Source: Neobacillus mesonae (GTDB taxonomy: Bacteria > Bacillota > Bacilli > Bacillales > Cytobacillaceae). From it: 61,766 nt of DNA. Position numbers and translations under genes: made by a program. Of the stretch, positions 27,130-36,679 are shown one piece after another (within the stretch, counting starts at the first letter, position 1; every line of letters begins with the position of its first letter). The DNA lies in NCBI RefSeq assembly GCF_023715155.1, contig NZ_JAMBNQ010000031.1, positions 1 to 61,766 on the forward strand, written 5' to 3'. Under the pieces are notes generated by a model that was not told where the DNA came from, ran no database searches, and saw only the letters and a list, made by a program, of their open reading frames with translations.

Positions 27130-27265
27130 AATAATCGACTTTTTTTCACAAATTATGTTATTAAAGTTTAAATAAAAAACATAATCCTATTGTCTATTAT
27201 TCAATCTTTATACTAGAATTAAGATAAATTGAATTAATCAGACAACAGGCGAGTGATGGGGAAAA

Positions 27266-28849
27266 ATGGAGAACTGCTTAAAAGTTTCACTTCAAACCAA
27301 AATACTTGTACTTATTTTTTCACTATTATTATTTGTAATTATTTTTCTTTCCGTTTTTTTTTCCTACTATGAATCTAAACAAACAGAAGAGCAAATGGGA
27401 CAAATGGCTTTGCTTACCGCGAAAACGGTTTCATTCATGCCCACAATCCGCAATGCCTTCATGGAAGACAATCCCTCAAAAACAATCCAGCCGATTGTCG
27501 AACATATTCGCAAAGATGTCGGAGCTGAATTTATTGTTGTTGGAAATAAAGAAAAAATCCGCTATTCACACCCAGACGAATCCAAAATCGGAAAAAAGAT
27601 GGTTGGTGGAGACAGCAATAAGGCCATTGATGAAGGAAAATATTATACATCAAAAGCAAAGGGATCACTAGGACCGTCTCTTCGAGGAAAAGCACCCATT
27701 TTCGATTATAATGGAAACATTATTGGAATTTTATCGGTTGGATTTATGATTGATGATATTAAACAAAATATCATATATAAATGGAGATTAATTGGAGCAT
27801 TTGCATTTATTGCATTATGTATTGGAGCACTTGGTGCAGTACTTCTTTCCAGGAATATTCGAAAGGATACATTGGGACTTGAGCCATGGGAAATTGCATC
27901 ATTGTATCGCGAAAGGAATGCCATTTTGTCTTCCGTTAAGGAGGGGATTGTTGCTGTTGATGATAAAGGAATGGTTACGATGCTGAATCAATCTGCAAAA
28001 GATATACTTGGATTGACAGATGATGCCATCCATCAACCGATTGAAAATATTATCAAAAATACACATATGTATAGGGTAATTAAGTCCGGAAAAGTTGAAC
28101 AAGACCAGGAAATGATTTTACTAGACAGAGCTGTAATTGTAAGCCGGACCCCCATTATGGAGAAAAATAGAGTAGTAGGTGTTGTTGCAAGTTTCAGAGA
28201 CAAATTAGAAATGAGGGAAATGATCAATACTTTATCAGAGGTAAGGAAATATGCTGAAGAATTACGGGCCCAGACGCATGAGTATTCCAATAAACTATAT
28301 GTAATTTCAGGACTGCTGCAACTTGGAGAATATAAGGAAGCTATTGAAATGATTCAACAGGAATCAAGAATGCATCAAGATCAAAATAGGCTGTTATTTG
28401 AACAAATTTGTGACAAAAAAGTACAAGCAATTTTATTAGGGAAAATCAGCAAGGCATCCGAACAGAAAATTACATTTGTTATTGACGAAAACAGTTCTTT
28501 GGAAGAACTGCCAAGACATATTGGTATATCAAATTTAGCTGTCATTCTCGGTAATATTATTGACAATGCTTTTGAAGCTGTTGCAAATCGAGAAAAAAAG
28601 GAAGTTTCAATATTCGCTACTGATATGGGAAATGATGTGGTATTCGAAATTACCGATAGTGGTGATGGAATTAATCCGGCAAATATAGAAAAAATTTTCA
28701 CAAGAGGTTTCTCAACTAAGACAGGGAAGAACCGGGGATATGGTTTAGCATCAGCTTGGGATGCAGTAAAAGAACTTAACGGTTATATCGAGGTGCAAAA
28801 TTTAAAAAATGGCGGATCTGTCTTTACGATTTTTCTTCCAAAGATATAA
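27266..28849 (+). CDS. CitS/DctS/DcuS-type sensor histidine kinase
   Basis: A 527-residue membrane sensor kinase of the citrate/C4-dicarboxylate class. It has one helix at about 12-34, an external Cache/PASC domain to about residue 172, a second helix at about 174-194, a cytoplasmic PAS domain (about 210-310) and the HPK5 core. The phosphorylated His is in RAQTHEYSNKLYVISGLLQ near residue 340; ATP-binding boxes are VILGNIIDNAFEA, DSGDGI and KNRGYGLASA. The external domain should detect a carboxylate. The start ATG follows GATGGGG. The response regulator follows after 14 bases, then the tripartite tricarboxylate transporter, so the signal is most likely that transporter's substrate. Confidence 0.9.
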   Translation: MENCLKVSLQTKILVLIFSLLLFVIIFLSVFFSYYESKQTEEQMGQMALLTAKTVSFMPTIRNAFMEDNPSKTIQPIVEHIRKDVGAEFIVVGNKEKIRYSHPDESKIGKKMVGGDSNKAIDEGKYYTSKAKGSLGPSLRGKAPIFDYNGNIIGILSVGFMIDDIKQNIIYKWRLIGAFAFIALCIGALGAVLLSRNIRKDTLGLEPWEIASLYRERNAILSSVKEGIVAVDDKGMVTMLNQSAKDILGLTDDAIHQPIENIIKNTHMYRVIKSGKVEQDQEMILLDRAVIVSRTPIMEKNRVVGVVASFRDKLEMREMINTLSEVRKYAEELRAQTHEYSNKLYVISGLLQLGEYKEAIEMIQQESRMHQDQNRLLFEQICDKKVQAILLGKISKASEQKITFVIDENSSLEELPRHIGISNLAVILGNIIDNAFEAVANREKKEVSIFATDMGNDVVFEITDSGDGINPANIEKIFTRGFSTKTGKNRGYGLASAWDAVKELNGYIEVQNLKNGGSVFTIFLPKI

Positions 28850-28863
28850 AGGGGGAGTGAAAA

Positions 28864-29541
28864 TTGATAAAAGTGGCGATTGCCGAGGATGATTACCGGG
28901 TAGCGGGGATTCATGAAAAATTCTTGCTTACAATAGATGGTATCGAGATTGTTGGTAAAGCTTTAAATGGTAAAGAGACTTTATCACTGCTCGAGGAAAA
29001 CGAGGTTGATTTATTATTATTAGATATTTATATGCCGGATATTTTGGGTACAGAGTTACTTAGGAAAATCCGGCAAAAATTCCCTCAGGTGGATGTCATA
29101 ATGATCACCGCAGCGACGAATAAACATATGGTAGAGACAGCTCTAAAAAATGGTGTTTATGATTATATTATTAAACCGCTTAAATTGGAAAGATTTAAAG
29201 AAGGCATCGAAAACTATAGAAGAAAACAAAATCTATTGAATGGAGCGGAAGAACTGGGGCAGGATACGATAGATCAGTTTCTTGGAAATCGGAAAACAGT
29301 CAAATCTACGGAAGTAAAGGGGCTGCCCAAAGGAATTGATCCGTTAACATTGCAAAAGGTTAGACAAATTGTCAATCAAACAGGGTTAACTGCAGAAGAA
29401 ACCGGTGAGAAACTTGGAGCTTCCAGAACCACAGCCAGACGATATTTAGAGTATTTAACTTCTATCGGTGAAGTAATAGCAGAACTGGAATATGGTATTG
29501 TAGGAAGACCTGAGCGTAAATATTATGGGAAAACACCTTAA
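28864..29541 (+). CDS. CitT/DctR-type response regulator
   Basis: A 225-residue response regulator. The receiver domain has EDD near residues 8-10, the phosphorylated Asp54 in LLLLDIYMPD, and Lys in IIKPL. The C-terminal helix-turn-helix is LTAEETGEKLGASRTTARRY, the CitB/DcuR type. It starts at a TTG with AGGGGGAGTG upstream. It pairs with the kinase immediately before it and probably activates the tctCBA operon downstream. A strong terminator overlaps its stop codon. Confidence 0.9.
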   Translation: MIKVAIAEDDYRVAGIHEKFLLTIDGIEIVGKALNGKETLSLLEENEVDLLLLDIYMPDILGTELLRKIRQKFPQVDVIMITAATNKHMVETALKNGVYDYIIKPLKLERFKEGIENYRRKQNLLNGAEELGQDTIDQFLGNRKTVKSTEVKGLPKGIDPLTLQKVRQIVNQTGLTAEETGEKLGASRTTARRYLEYLTSIGEVIAELEYGIVGRPERKYYGKTP

Positions 29542-29566
29542 AGCATGGCTTTAAGGTGTTTTTTAA
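29531..29566 (+). terminator. Terminator overlapping the response regulator stop
   Basis: AAACACCTTAAAGC (29531-29544) and GCTTTAAGGTGTTT (29548-29561) form a perfect 14-bp stem with a 3-base loop, followed by TTTT. The stem includes the stop codon. It separates the two-component genes from tctCBA. Confidence 0.85.
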
Positions 29567-29617
29567 ATCGTGAACTTTATGAACAAAATACACATAAAAT
29601 TCTTTAAATTTAAAAAG

Positions 29618-29633
29618 TTGTAAACGATTACAT
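29618..29633. promoter_or_regulatory. Catabolite-responsive element (cre) upstream of tctC
   Basis: TTGTAAACGATTACAT fits the Bacillus cre consensus WTGNAANCGNWWNCAW at every defined position. It lies about 80 bases before the tctC ATG, near a possible -10 TACAAT at 29650. CcpA binding here would repress the tricarboxylate operon when preferred sugars are present. Confidence 0.75.
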
Positions 29634-29712
29634 AAAAGTGAAGATTCGTTACAATGATTACACATCCTGATGATTTACATAATTAAATATTCTAAAGGAA
29701 AAGAGGGGGATT

Positions 29713-30732
29713 ATGAAAAAAATTGCTGCAATTTTATTGCTTGTATTCGTCATGGTCATTTCAGCAGCATGTTCCAGCAGCTCATCTTCCGGTAAGCCGG
29801 AAAAAACAACGAAGTCAAATGGAGAATGGCAACCTGAAAAGGCCATTGAAATTACTGCTCCATCAGGTGCCGGAGGCGGATGGGATACCACAGCTCGTAT
29901 GGCAGCAAAGGTATTATCAGAAAATAAAATTATTGATCAAAATATTGGAGTCGTCAATAAACCAGGCGGCGGCGGTGCAGTAGGATGGGCTTACATTCAT
30001 TCCAAAAAAGCAGATCCATATAAATTATTTATCACATCACCGCCAATGTTGTTGGTGCCATTGAATGGACAATCTCAATTTGATTATAAAGATTTTACTC
30101 CAATTGCTAATGTCATTGCCGATTATGCTGCATTTGCAGTCAAGGCAGATGCAAAATGGAACAATTTAAATGAATTATTTGCCGATATGAAGAAGGATCC
30201 TTCAAAAATCACAATTGTCGGAGCTTCATCACCAGGTAGTATGGACCATATCCAATTTGTAAAAATCGCTAAAGCAGCAGGGATTGATATTACAAAAATT
30301 AAATATGTATCTGACCAGGATGGTGGTGCCTTAACACAAATTTTAAATGGTAGTGCAGATGTTTATTCCACTGGTGTTGCCGAAACAGTAGAGCAAGTAA
30401 AGGCTGGAAAAATTAAAGTATTAGGCGTTACTTCTGAAGAAAGATTAAAAGGCGATGTGTTATCAGATTTTCCTACCGCAAAAGAACAGGGGATTGATGC
30501 AACATTCGTGAATTGGAGAGGTTTCTTTGGTCCGCCAGATATGGACAAAAATGCTATAGCTTATTATGAGAAGAAATTTAAAGAATTAAGCGATTCAGCT
30601 GAATGGGATGAAATCCGTCAAAAGTATGGCTGGGATGAAATGTATATGAACAGCTCGGAATACAAGGAGTTCCTAAAGAAAGAAAATAATGAGATTAAGA
30701 CATTGCTAGAAGAATTAGGTTTAGCAAAATAG
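29713..30732 (+). CDS. tctC: Tripartite tricarboxylate transporter solute-binding protein TctC
   Basis: A 339-residue lipoprotein with lipobox SAAC (Cys20), which captures the substrate outside the membrane and delivers it to TctAB. The Bug/TctC fold shows in ITAPSGAGGGWDTTARMAA, NKPGGGGAVGWAYIHS, GASSPGSMDHIQFVKIAKAA and a C-terminal RGFFGPPDMD stretch. Bug-family proteins bind carboxylates and aromatic or tricarboxylic acids; the ligand cannot be read from sequence. It follows a cre site and precedes tctB and tctA, so this is the complete three-part system. Confidence 0.92.
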   Translation: MKKIAAILLLVFVMVISAACSSSSSSGKPEKTTKSNGEWQPEKAIEITAPSGAGGGWDTTARMAAKVLSENKIIDQNIGVVNKPGGGGAVGWAYIHSKKADPYKLFITSPPMLLVPLNGQSQFDYKDFTPIANVIADYAAFAVKADAKWNNLNELFADMKKDPSKITIVGASSPGSMDHIQFVKIAKAAGIDITKIKYVSDQDGGALTQILNGSADVYSTGVAETVEQVKAGKIKVLGVTSEERLKGDVLSDFPTAKEQGIDATFVNWRGFFGPPDMDKNAIAYYEKKFKELSDSAEWDEIRQKYGWDEMYMNSSEYKEFLKKENNEIKTLLEELGLAK

Positions 30733-30789
30733 CAAATAGTTTGGGGCCGGACGCTAATTGCCGGCTCCTTCTAAAAGGGAGGTGCTCAG

Positions 30790-31236
30790 ATGTTAAATAC
30801 AACAAACAAGAAAACAGCGGTTGTTCTATTCTTTGTTTCTATTATTTATTTAATCGCAAGCTTCAAGCTGCCTTCATATGCATATGTTCCGATTGACTCG
30901 AATGTAATTCCAATTGGATTAGGTGTTATCCTTCTTATTCTGTCTATTGCCTTATTTTTCATAAAGGATGAAAAAACAGGAGAAAAAGTAAAGCTTCCAA
31001 AAGAGGATTTGATTGCCATTCTAGTTGTGGTCGGATTCATTCTGATTTATATTTTCCTCTTGGAAATTATCGGTTTCATTTTGATTACAGCCCTTTTCAT
31101 ATTTTTCTGTTCATGGTTTCTTGGATTTAAGAAATATATAACGAATGCAATAGTCTCTATTGTATTACCTTTTGCTATTTATTATTTGTTTGAAGCATTA
31201 CAAATACAACTTCCTCAAGGAATTCTACCATTTTAG
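30790..31236 (+). CDS. tctB: Tripartite tricarboxylate transporter small subunit TctB
   Basis: A 148-residue protein with four hydrophobic segments, the normal size and topology of TctB, the small membrane subunit. Ribosome site AAAGGGAGGTG. It lies between tctC and tctA in the usual C-B-A order, with 14 bases to tctA. Confidence 0.9.
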   Translation: MLNTTNKKTAVVLFFVSIIYLIASFKLPSYAYVPIDSNVIPIGLGVILLILSIALFFIKDEKTGEKVKLPKEDLIAILVVVGFILIYIFLLEIIGFILITALFIFFCSWFLGFKKYITNAIVSIVLPFAIYYLFEALQIQLPQGILPF

Positions 31237-31250
31237 AAAGGAGTCTTAAC

Positions 31251-32756
31251 ATGGACGTTTTTCATGGTTTGCTATCAGGGTTTGAAGTCGCATTAAGTCT
31301 GCATGGACTCCTCTTTGTTTTAATTGGTGTCACAGTGGGGACGTTTATAGGAATGATACCAGGTTTGGGTCCAATTACCGCTATTGCTGTGATGATTCCG
31401 ATTACTTACGGCATGGACCCTGCACTTGCTTTGCTGTTAATGGCAGGTGTGTATTATGGTGCAGCATATGGGGGAGCATCTTCTTCTATTCTATTAAATG
31501 CGCCCGGAACATCAGAGGCGGTGGCAACATCTTTTGACGGCTATCCAATGGCGAAACAAGGGAAAGCAGGGAAAGCACTTGCTACTGCTGCGATTGCGTC
31601 ATTTTTCGGTGGTACCATTAGTATCATTTTTCTTACCTTTCTTGCGCCGACGTTGGCGAAGGTTGCTATTTCCTTTGGTCCACCGGAGTATTTTGCCCTG
31701 ATGTTAATGGGATTGACAGCTCTTTCCAGCTTATCAGATGGTTCCACCATTAAAGCGTTAATTTCTGCCACCATTGGGTTTATGATTGCAACAGTTGGGA
31801 TTGATAGTCAAACCGGTACACCGAGATTTACGTTTGGAAACGCACATTTATTAGAGGGAATAGACTTCTTAGTTCTAGCTTTAGGATTATTTGCCCTTGC
31901 TGAAGTTACTTCATTAATTATTACTCGGAAAGAAAAAGTTGGGAAGAGCAATACAATTGGTAGTTTAAAGTTAACAAAAAATGATTTTAAAGAAATTACC
32001 CCAACCGTGGGACGACAATCTGTCCTCGGATTTGTTATTGGTGTGCTGCCTGGTGCGGGCGGAACCATCGCTTCATTCTTGGCTTACATATCGGAAAAAA
32101 AATTATCGAAAAATCCTGATGAATTTGGAAAAGGTGCGATAAGAGGAGTAGCTGCACCTGAATCAGCGAACAATGCGGCATCAGGTGGTGCCTTTGTTCC
32201 GCTCTTAAGTCTTGGAATCCCTGGTTCAGGAACAACGGCAGTAATGTTAGGTGCTTTGATGGTGTTAGGAATCCAGCCTGGGCCATTATTGATGGGCGAT
32301 CATCCCGATGTCTTCTGGGGTGTAATTGCAAGTATGTATATTGGGAATATTCTATTACTAGTATTAAACCTTCCATTAATCCCATATATATCAAAGGTGT
32401 TAAAAGTACCTCGGCCTTTGCTCACTTCCTTGGTTATTGTCTTTTGCTTAATCGGTGTTTATGGAATCAGCTTTAGTACATTTGATTTATTCTTACTTCT
32501 TGGGTTTGGTGTCCTTGGTTATATCATGAGATTAGTTCATTTTCCTGCGTCACCACTGCTGCTTGCTTTTATACTAGGCGGAATGATGGAACAATCCTTT
32601 AGACAAGCCTTAACTATATCTAATGGAAGCCTATCTATTTTCTTTACCAATCCAATTGCGTGTGTACTAATCATTATTGCCTTTGCTTCATTTTTGGTGC
32701 CAATTTTTAAAACTTTAAGAAGAAAAGCAAAGGTTGACCAATCAGTCGATATGTAA
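31251..32756 (+). CDS. tctA: Tripartite tricarboxylate transporter large subunit TctA
   Basis: A 501-residue membrane protein with about 12 helices that forms the sodium- or proton-driven permease of the TTT family. Family signatures: GTFIGMIPGLGPITAIA, YYGAAYGGASSSILLNAPG, GVLPGAGGTIASFLAY, GVAAPESANNAASGGAFVPL and LGIPGSGTTAVMLGALM. It ends the transporter part. A gap of 121 bases with a possible hairpin then leads to the PrpD-family gene. Confidence 0.95.
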   Translation: MDVFHGLLSGFEVALSLHGLLFVLIGVTVGTFIGMIPGLGPITAIAVMIPITYGMDPALALLLMAGVYYGAAYGGASSSILLNAPGTSEAVATSFDGYPMAKQGKAGKALATAAIASFFGGTISIIFLTFLAPTLAKVAISFGPPEYFALMLMGLTALSSLSDGSTIKALISATIGFMIATVGIDSQTGTPRFTFGNAHLLEGIDFLVLALGLFALAEVTSLIITRKEKVGKSNTIGSLKLTKNDFKEITPTVGRQSVLGFVIGVLPGAGGTIASFLAYISEKKLSKNPDEFGKGAIRGVAAPESANNAASGGAFVPLLSLGIPGSGTTAVMLGALMVLGIQPGPLLMGDHPDVFWGVIASMYIGNILLLVLNLPLIPYISKVLKVPRPLLTSLVIVFCLIGVYGISFSTFDLFLLLGFGVLGYIMRLVHFPASPLLLAFILGGMMEQSFRQALTISNGSLSIFFTNPIACVLIIIAFASFLVPIFKTLRRKAKVDQSVDM

Positions 32757-32790
32757 AAAAGGATCAGGAACCATGTAATATATAAACATG

Positions 32791-32838
32791 ACGAGCTCCA
32801 GTGCCAACGGACTTGGATCCTGTAAAGGTCACTGGGGT
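32791..32838 (+). promoter_or_regulatory. Hairpin between tctA and the prpD-like gene
   Basis: CTCCAGTG (about 32796-32803) can pair with CACTGGGG (about 32830-32837) across a loop of 26 bases. There is no good T run, so it may be an mRNA processing or stability element rather than a full terminator. The genes on both sides are probably cotranscribed at least in part. Confidence 0.35.
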
Positions 32839-32877
32839 TATTCTTATGCTGACAACAAAAAGAAAGGAGAATATTAA

Positions 32878-34320
32878 ATGCATCAGCTTGTAAATAAAAT
32901 CAATCGGCAAACAGATTCGTTACTGGTTTCAATCGCTGATTATGTGATAGATACAAAGATTTCTAGTGAAGAGGCTTTAGAAACAGCCAGATATGTGCTG
33001 ATGGATACATTAGGATGTGGTTTCTTAGCCCTAAGATATCCCGAGTGTACAAAACATTTAGGGCCGATTGTTCCAGGAACGATTGTTCCAAACGGAAGCC
33101 GTGTCCCGGGAACACAATTTGTTCTAGACCCGGTTCAAGCTGCCTTCAATATTGGCTGTATGATTCGCTGGCTTGATTATAATGACACCTGGCTGGCAGC
33201 TGAATGGGGGCATCCTTCTGATAATTTAGGGGGAATCCTTGCCACGGCTGATTACATCAGCAGGAATGCAATTGCAACTGGAAAAGAACCTATTTCAATG
33301 AAAGAAGTTCTTACAGCAATGGTGAAGGCCCATGAGATTCAAGGTGTTCTTGCCTTACAAAATAGCTTAAATAGAAATGGACTTGATCATGTCTTATTTG
33401 TTAAAGTGGCAACTGCTGCGGTTGTAACGGGAATGCTTGGGGGGACAAAAGAGGAGGTTACTAATGCTGTTTCCAATGCCTGGATTGATAATTCCAGCTT
33501 AAGAACCTACCGCCATTTCCCAAATACAGGATCAAGGAAATCTTGGGCCGCAGGTGATGCAACAAGCCGCGGTGTCCGTCTGGCATTGATGGCTGTTAAT
33601 GGAGAAATGGGATACCCAACCGCTCTAACTGCACCAAATTGGGGCTTTCAGGATGTTTTATTTAACGGTAAAGAAATAGTCCTAAGTCAGCCATTTGGTT
33701 CGTATGTAATGGAAAACGTTTTGTTCAAGGTGTCTTATCCGGCTGAATTTCATGCCCAGACAGCTGCTGAGTGCGCGGTGCAGCTTCACCGGAAAGTCCA
33801 ACACAGATTAGATGAAATTAAAAAAATTGTCATTACTACACACGAATCAGCTATCCGAATTATTGATAAAACAGGGCCATTGCAAAATCCGGCAGATCGT
33901 GACCATTGCCTGCAATATATTACAGCATTAGGACTTATTTTTGGTACTGTGGAGGCAGACTATTACGAGGACGAAACCGCAAAAGACCCGAGAATTGATG
34001 ATCTCCGTGATAAAATGGAGGTTTTGGAAGATCCGCAATATAGTATTGATTATTTAGATTTAAATAAGCGATCAATTGCAAATGCAGTGCAGGTATTTTT
34101 CACAGACGGAACTTCTACACCAAAAGTCGAATGCGAATACCCTTTGGGACACCGTTTCCGCCGGGATGATGGAATCCCATTATTAGTGAAGAAATTCAAA
34201 GAGAATCTTGTAACGAGATTCCCTAGAAAAAAAGCTTCAGAAATTGAAAAACTATTAAATAATAAGGAACGATTAAGAAATTTAGCTGTTCAGGAATTTA
34301 TGGAACATTTGATTATGTAA
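32878..34320 (+). CDS. prpD: MmgE/PrpD family 2-methylcitrate dehydratase
   Basis: A 480-residue MmgE/PrpD-family enzyme. Characterised members dehydrate 2-methylcitrate (some also citrate) to 2-methylaconitate in propionate breakdown. Visible family segments: [96 protein letters not shown] and [20 protein letters not shown]. Ribosome site AAAGGAG. It is 17 bases before the PrpB-type lyase and behind a tricarboxylate transporter. No methylcitrate synthase gene is beside it, unlike mmgDEF in B. subtilis. Confidence 0.88.
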   Translation: MHQLVNKINRQTDSLLVSIADYVIDTKISSEEALETARYVLMDTLGCGFLALRYPECTKHLGPIVPGTIVPNGSRVPGTQFVLDPVQAAFNIGCMIRWLDYNDTWLAAEWGHPSDNLGGILATADYISRNAIATGKEPISMKEVLTAMVKAHEIQGVLALQNSLNRNGLDHVLFVKVATAAVVTGMLGGTKEEVTNAVSNAWIDNSSLRTYRHFPNTGSRKSWAAGDATSRGVRLALMAVNGEMGYPTALTAPNWGFQDVLFNGKEIVLSQPFGSYVMENVLFKVSYPAEFHAQTAAECAVQLHRKVQHRLDEIKKIVITTHESAIRIIDKTGPLQNPADRDHCLQYITALGLIFGTVEADYYEDETAKDPRIDDLRDKMEVLEDPQYSIDYLDLNKRSIANAVQVFFTDGTSTPKVECEYPLGHRFRRDDGIPLLVKKFKENLVTRFPRKKASEIEKLLNNKERLRNLAVQEFMEHLIM

Positions 34321-34337
34321 GGAAGGGGGAGAGGAAA

Positions 34338-35240
34338 ATGACATGGATGGTGAATCAAGAGACTTCCCAAAAGGATTCGGCAATACAATTTAAAAAGCTT
34401 ATGGAGGATAATGAGATTTTTAAAATTCCGGGTGCGCATGACGGTATGACGGCATTAATTGCTAAGCGTGTTGGATTTAAAGCTTTGTATTTATCAGGTG
34501 CTGCGTACACCGCATCACGGGGACTGCCGGACTTGGGGATAATCCATTCGGAAGAAATGGCAGCAAGGGCGAAAGATATAATTAGAGCTGCCAATCTGCC
34601 ACTATTGGTTGATATTGATACCGGTTATGGAGGAATCCTTAATACAGCCCGGGCTGCCAAGGAAATGGCGGAAGCAAGGGTTGCTGCAGTTCAAATTGAA
34701 GACCAAGACTTACCAAAAAAATGCGGTCACCTTAACGGGAAAAAGTTAGTAAGTATTGAAGAAATGTGTCAAAAAATTCGTATCATTAAAGAGGTAGCAC
34801 CATCTTTAATTGTGATTGCAAGAACCGATGCTGCCGCAGTGGAAGGACTTGATGCTGCGATTGAAAGAGCAAACGAATATGTGGAAGCTGGAGCAGATGC
34901 CATTTTTCCAGAAGCAATCAGGACAAATGAGGATTTTCTAAAAATTAAGCAGCAAGTTCATGCTCCGTTACTGGCCAATATGACTGAATTTGGTAAAACA
35001 CCATACTATTCAGCTTATGAGTTTAAAGAATTTGGCTATAGTATGGTCATTTATCCGGTCACCTCATTACGAATGGCTGCCAAGGCAGTTGAAAATGTAT
35101 TTTCTGAAATCATATCAAATGGGACTCAAAGAAAGTTGTTAGAATCCATGCAAACGAGAAAAGAGCTTTATGACACGATTCAGTATTACGATTATGAAAA
35201 ACTAGATTCAAAAATTTCCAAAACCATTTTACCAGATTAA
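34338..35240 (+). CDS. prpB: 2-Methylisocitrate lyase, PrpB type
   Basis: A 300-residue member of the isocitrate lyase/PEP mutase superfamily, predicted to split 2-methylisocitrate into pyruvate and succinate. The catalytic loop KKCGH is present in PKKCGHLNGKKL, with metal-binding LLVDIDTGYGG and VQIEDQ before it, and ARTDAAAVEGLDAAIERA after it. The motif distinguishes it from PEP mutase and oxaloacetate decarboxylase relatives. It overlaps functionally with prpD immediately upstream. Together with tctCBA it suggests uptake and cleavage of a methylcitrate-like tricarboxylate. Confidence 0.9.
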   Translation: MTWMVNQETSQKDSAIQFKKLMEDNEIFKIPGAHDGMTALIAKRVGFKALYLSGAAYTASRGLPDLGIIHSEEMAARAKDIIRAANLPLLVDIDTGYGGILNTARAAKEMAEARVAAVQIEDQDLPKKCGHLNGKKLVSIEEMCQKIRIIKEVAPSLIVIARTDAAAVEGLDAAIERANEYVEAGADAIFPEAIRTNEDFLKIKQQVHAPLLANMTEFGKTPYYSAYEFKEFGYSMVIYPVTSLRMAAKAVENVFSEIISNGTQRKLLESMQTRKELYDTIQYYDYEKLDSKISKTILPD

Positions 35241-35274
35241 ACACTAAGGAAGGCTGTCCAGATGGGCAGCCTAT

Positions 35275-35430
35275 AAGCGAAAAAAGGCAATAAAGATACG
35301 TAGAGTGGTGAAGCAGTAGGAAAAAAGCAATAAAGACACGTAGAATGGTGCTATGTGACCGAAGCGGCAGGAAAAAAAGCAACCCTGTTACCTAAAGTTT
35401 CTATGTGACCAAACAGGTAAAAAATGTTTA
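35275..35430. repeat. Short degenerate direct repeats after prpB
   Basis: Two kinds of imperfect repeats lie in the gap between convergent genes. GCAATAAAGATACGTAGAG (from about 35287) recurs with two changes at about 35327, and CTATGTGACC recurs at 35351 and 35401. Runs of six or seven A separate them. They resemble decayed intergenic repeats similar in style to those near 16900. No gene is supported here. Confidence 0.5.
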
Positions 35431-35455
35431 GCATCGTTACATATAACAACTAATA

Positions 35456-36676
35456 CTACCGATCGCGGTCTATTACCTTCTTCCCTCGATAAAACACCTT
35501 TCGAATCTGTTCAACATCAGTAATTTCCAAACCTGGCACACCGTCTGCGACGATAAAGTTAGCATCTAAACCTGGTTCAAGCCTTCCAAAATGATCCTCT
35601 TTTTTTAATATTTTTGCCGGATTTTCAGTAAGCAGCGCCAGTATTTCATTTTCACCGTACCCTTGCTTTTGTAACAATTTCATACCAGGCTGTGCAATAA
35701 GCATGAGAACGTCTGGTCCCTTTAATGACTGGCTGCAAAACGGAAGCCATGATGCTTCAGGATGCGGAGGAAGATAAGCGTCAGTTGAAATGGAAACATC
35801 AATGCCCTTTTTCACCGCAATTAAAATGTCTTCAGGTGAATTCGGTTTCAAATGAGTCCCGCCAATTGGCGTAGCGACTAACTTGACTCCTTGCTTTGCG
35901 GCAAAATTTAATTGGTCCTCTGTAATACCATGGGCGTGATGCAGTACATTAAAACCTGCATCAAGTGCCATTTGAATTCCCGCTTTGCCGGCAACATGAC
36001 AGCCGATTCGTTTATCTAATTGATGATATGTTTCGACAATCTGTTTTAACTCTTCCAAGGTATAAACAATTTCTCCGGCTCGAGGAACTTCGGTGGCTTT
36101 AAAATTTGCCGGGGTAGCATTGATAAAGATATTTTCGCCTGGGTATTCGCTTGACCGCGCAATTTCTTTAACAATACAGGGGAGGGACAATTCTCTTTGG
36201 TCCACATTTCTTGAACCCGTAACTGAGGTGAAATGGGCTAATTTTTCAAAGCCTATTGAGATACTTGTTGCCGCAAAAGAAACATCAATGGGTAATTCCG
36301 CTAAAGCCTGACGATAATCTTCTATTGAAAAATCACAAAGAGGATGACCGCAGACTTGTTCACCTAATGCTGTAATACCGCATGATAGAGCATGAAAAAG
36401 AATGTTTCTTCCTGCTAATAAATGCGTTTCTGGCGTAACTGGATAAATGGAGGATGGAGCAAATTCAAGTAAGTGTGTATGGCAATCGACCAGAGCAGGA
36501 GTGATGACCTTATCTGTGCAGTCAATCATTTTTGTGTCTGAATACTGTTTACGTAAATCTGCCCATTTCCCAACGGCAGTAATTTTTCCATCTGAAACGA
36601 CCATCGCACCATCTAAGACTGTCCCTAATGCGGTTACAGTTACAATCTTCTTAGAACAAATCATATAATTCATCAT
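35456..36676 (-). CDS. Amidohydrolase family metal-dependent hydrolase
   Basis: A 406-residue protein of the amidohydrolase superfamily, imidazolonepropionase/prolidase-like group. Metal motifs: DCHTHLLEF (HxH), GCHVAGKAGIQMALDAG and LHHAHGI (His), and ISTDAYLPPHPEASW (Asp). It hydrolyses a C-N or similar bond, but the substrate is not predictable. It starts 3 bases after the end of the membrane protein gene upstream on the minus strand, so they form an operon. Natural reading: the membrane protein moves a compound that this enzyme hydrolyses. Confidence 0.82.
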   Translation of the reverse strand: MMNYMICSKKIVTVTALGTVLDGAMVVSDGKITAVGKWADLRKQYSDTKMIDCTDKVITPALVDCHTHLLEFAPSSIYPVTPETHLLAGRNILFHALSCGITALGEQVCGHPLCDFSIEDYRQALAELPIDVSFAATSISIGFEKLAHFTSVTGSRNVDQRELSLPCIVKEIARSSEYPGENIFINATPANFKATEVPRAGEIVYTLEELKQIVETYHQLDKRIGCHVAGKAGIQMALDAGFNVLHHAHGITEDQLNFAAKQGVKLVATPIGGTHLKPNSPEDILIAVKKGIDVSISTDAYLPPHPEASWLPFCSQSLKGPDVLMLIAQPGMKLLQKQGYGENEILALLTENPAKILKKEDHFGRLEPGLDANFIVADGVPGLEITDVEQIRKVFYRGKKVIDRDR

Positions 36677-36679
36677 ACA

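Noticed and set aside
26839..27171. Plus-strand ORF of 110 codons over the small membrane protein gene
   Set aside because: It opposes a gene with a strong ribosome site and a plausible membrane topology, and it has no site itself.
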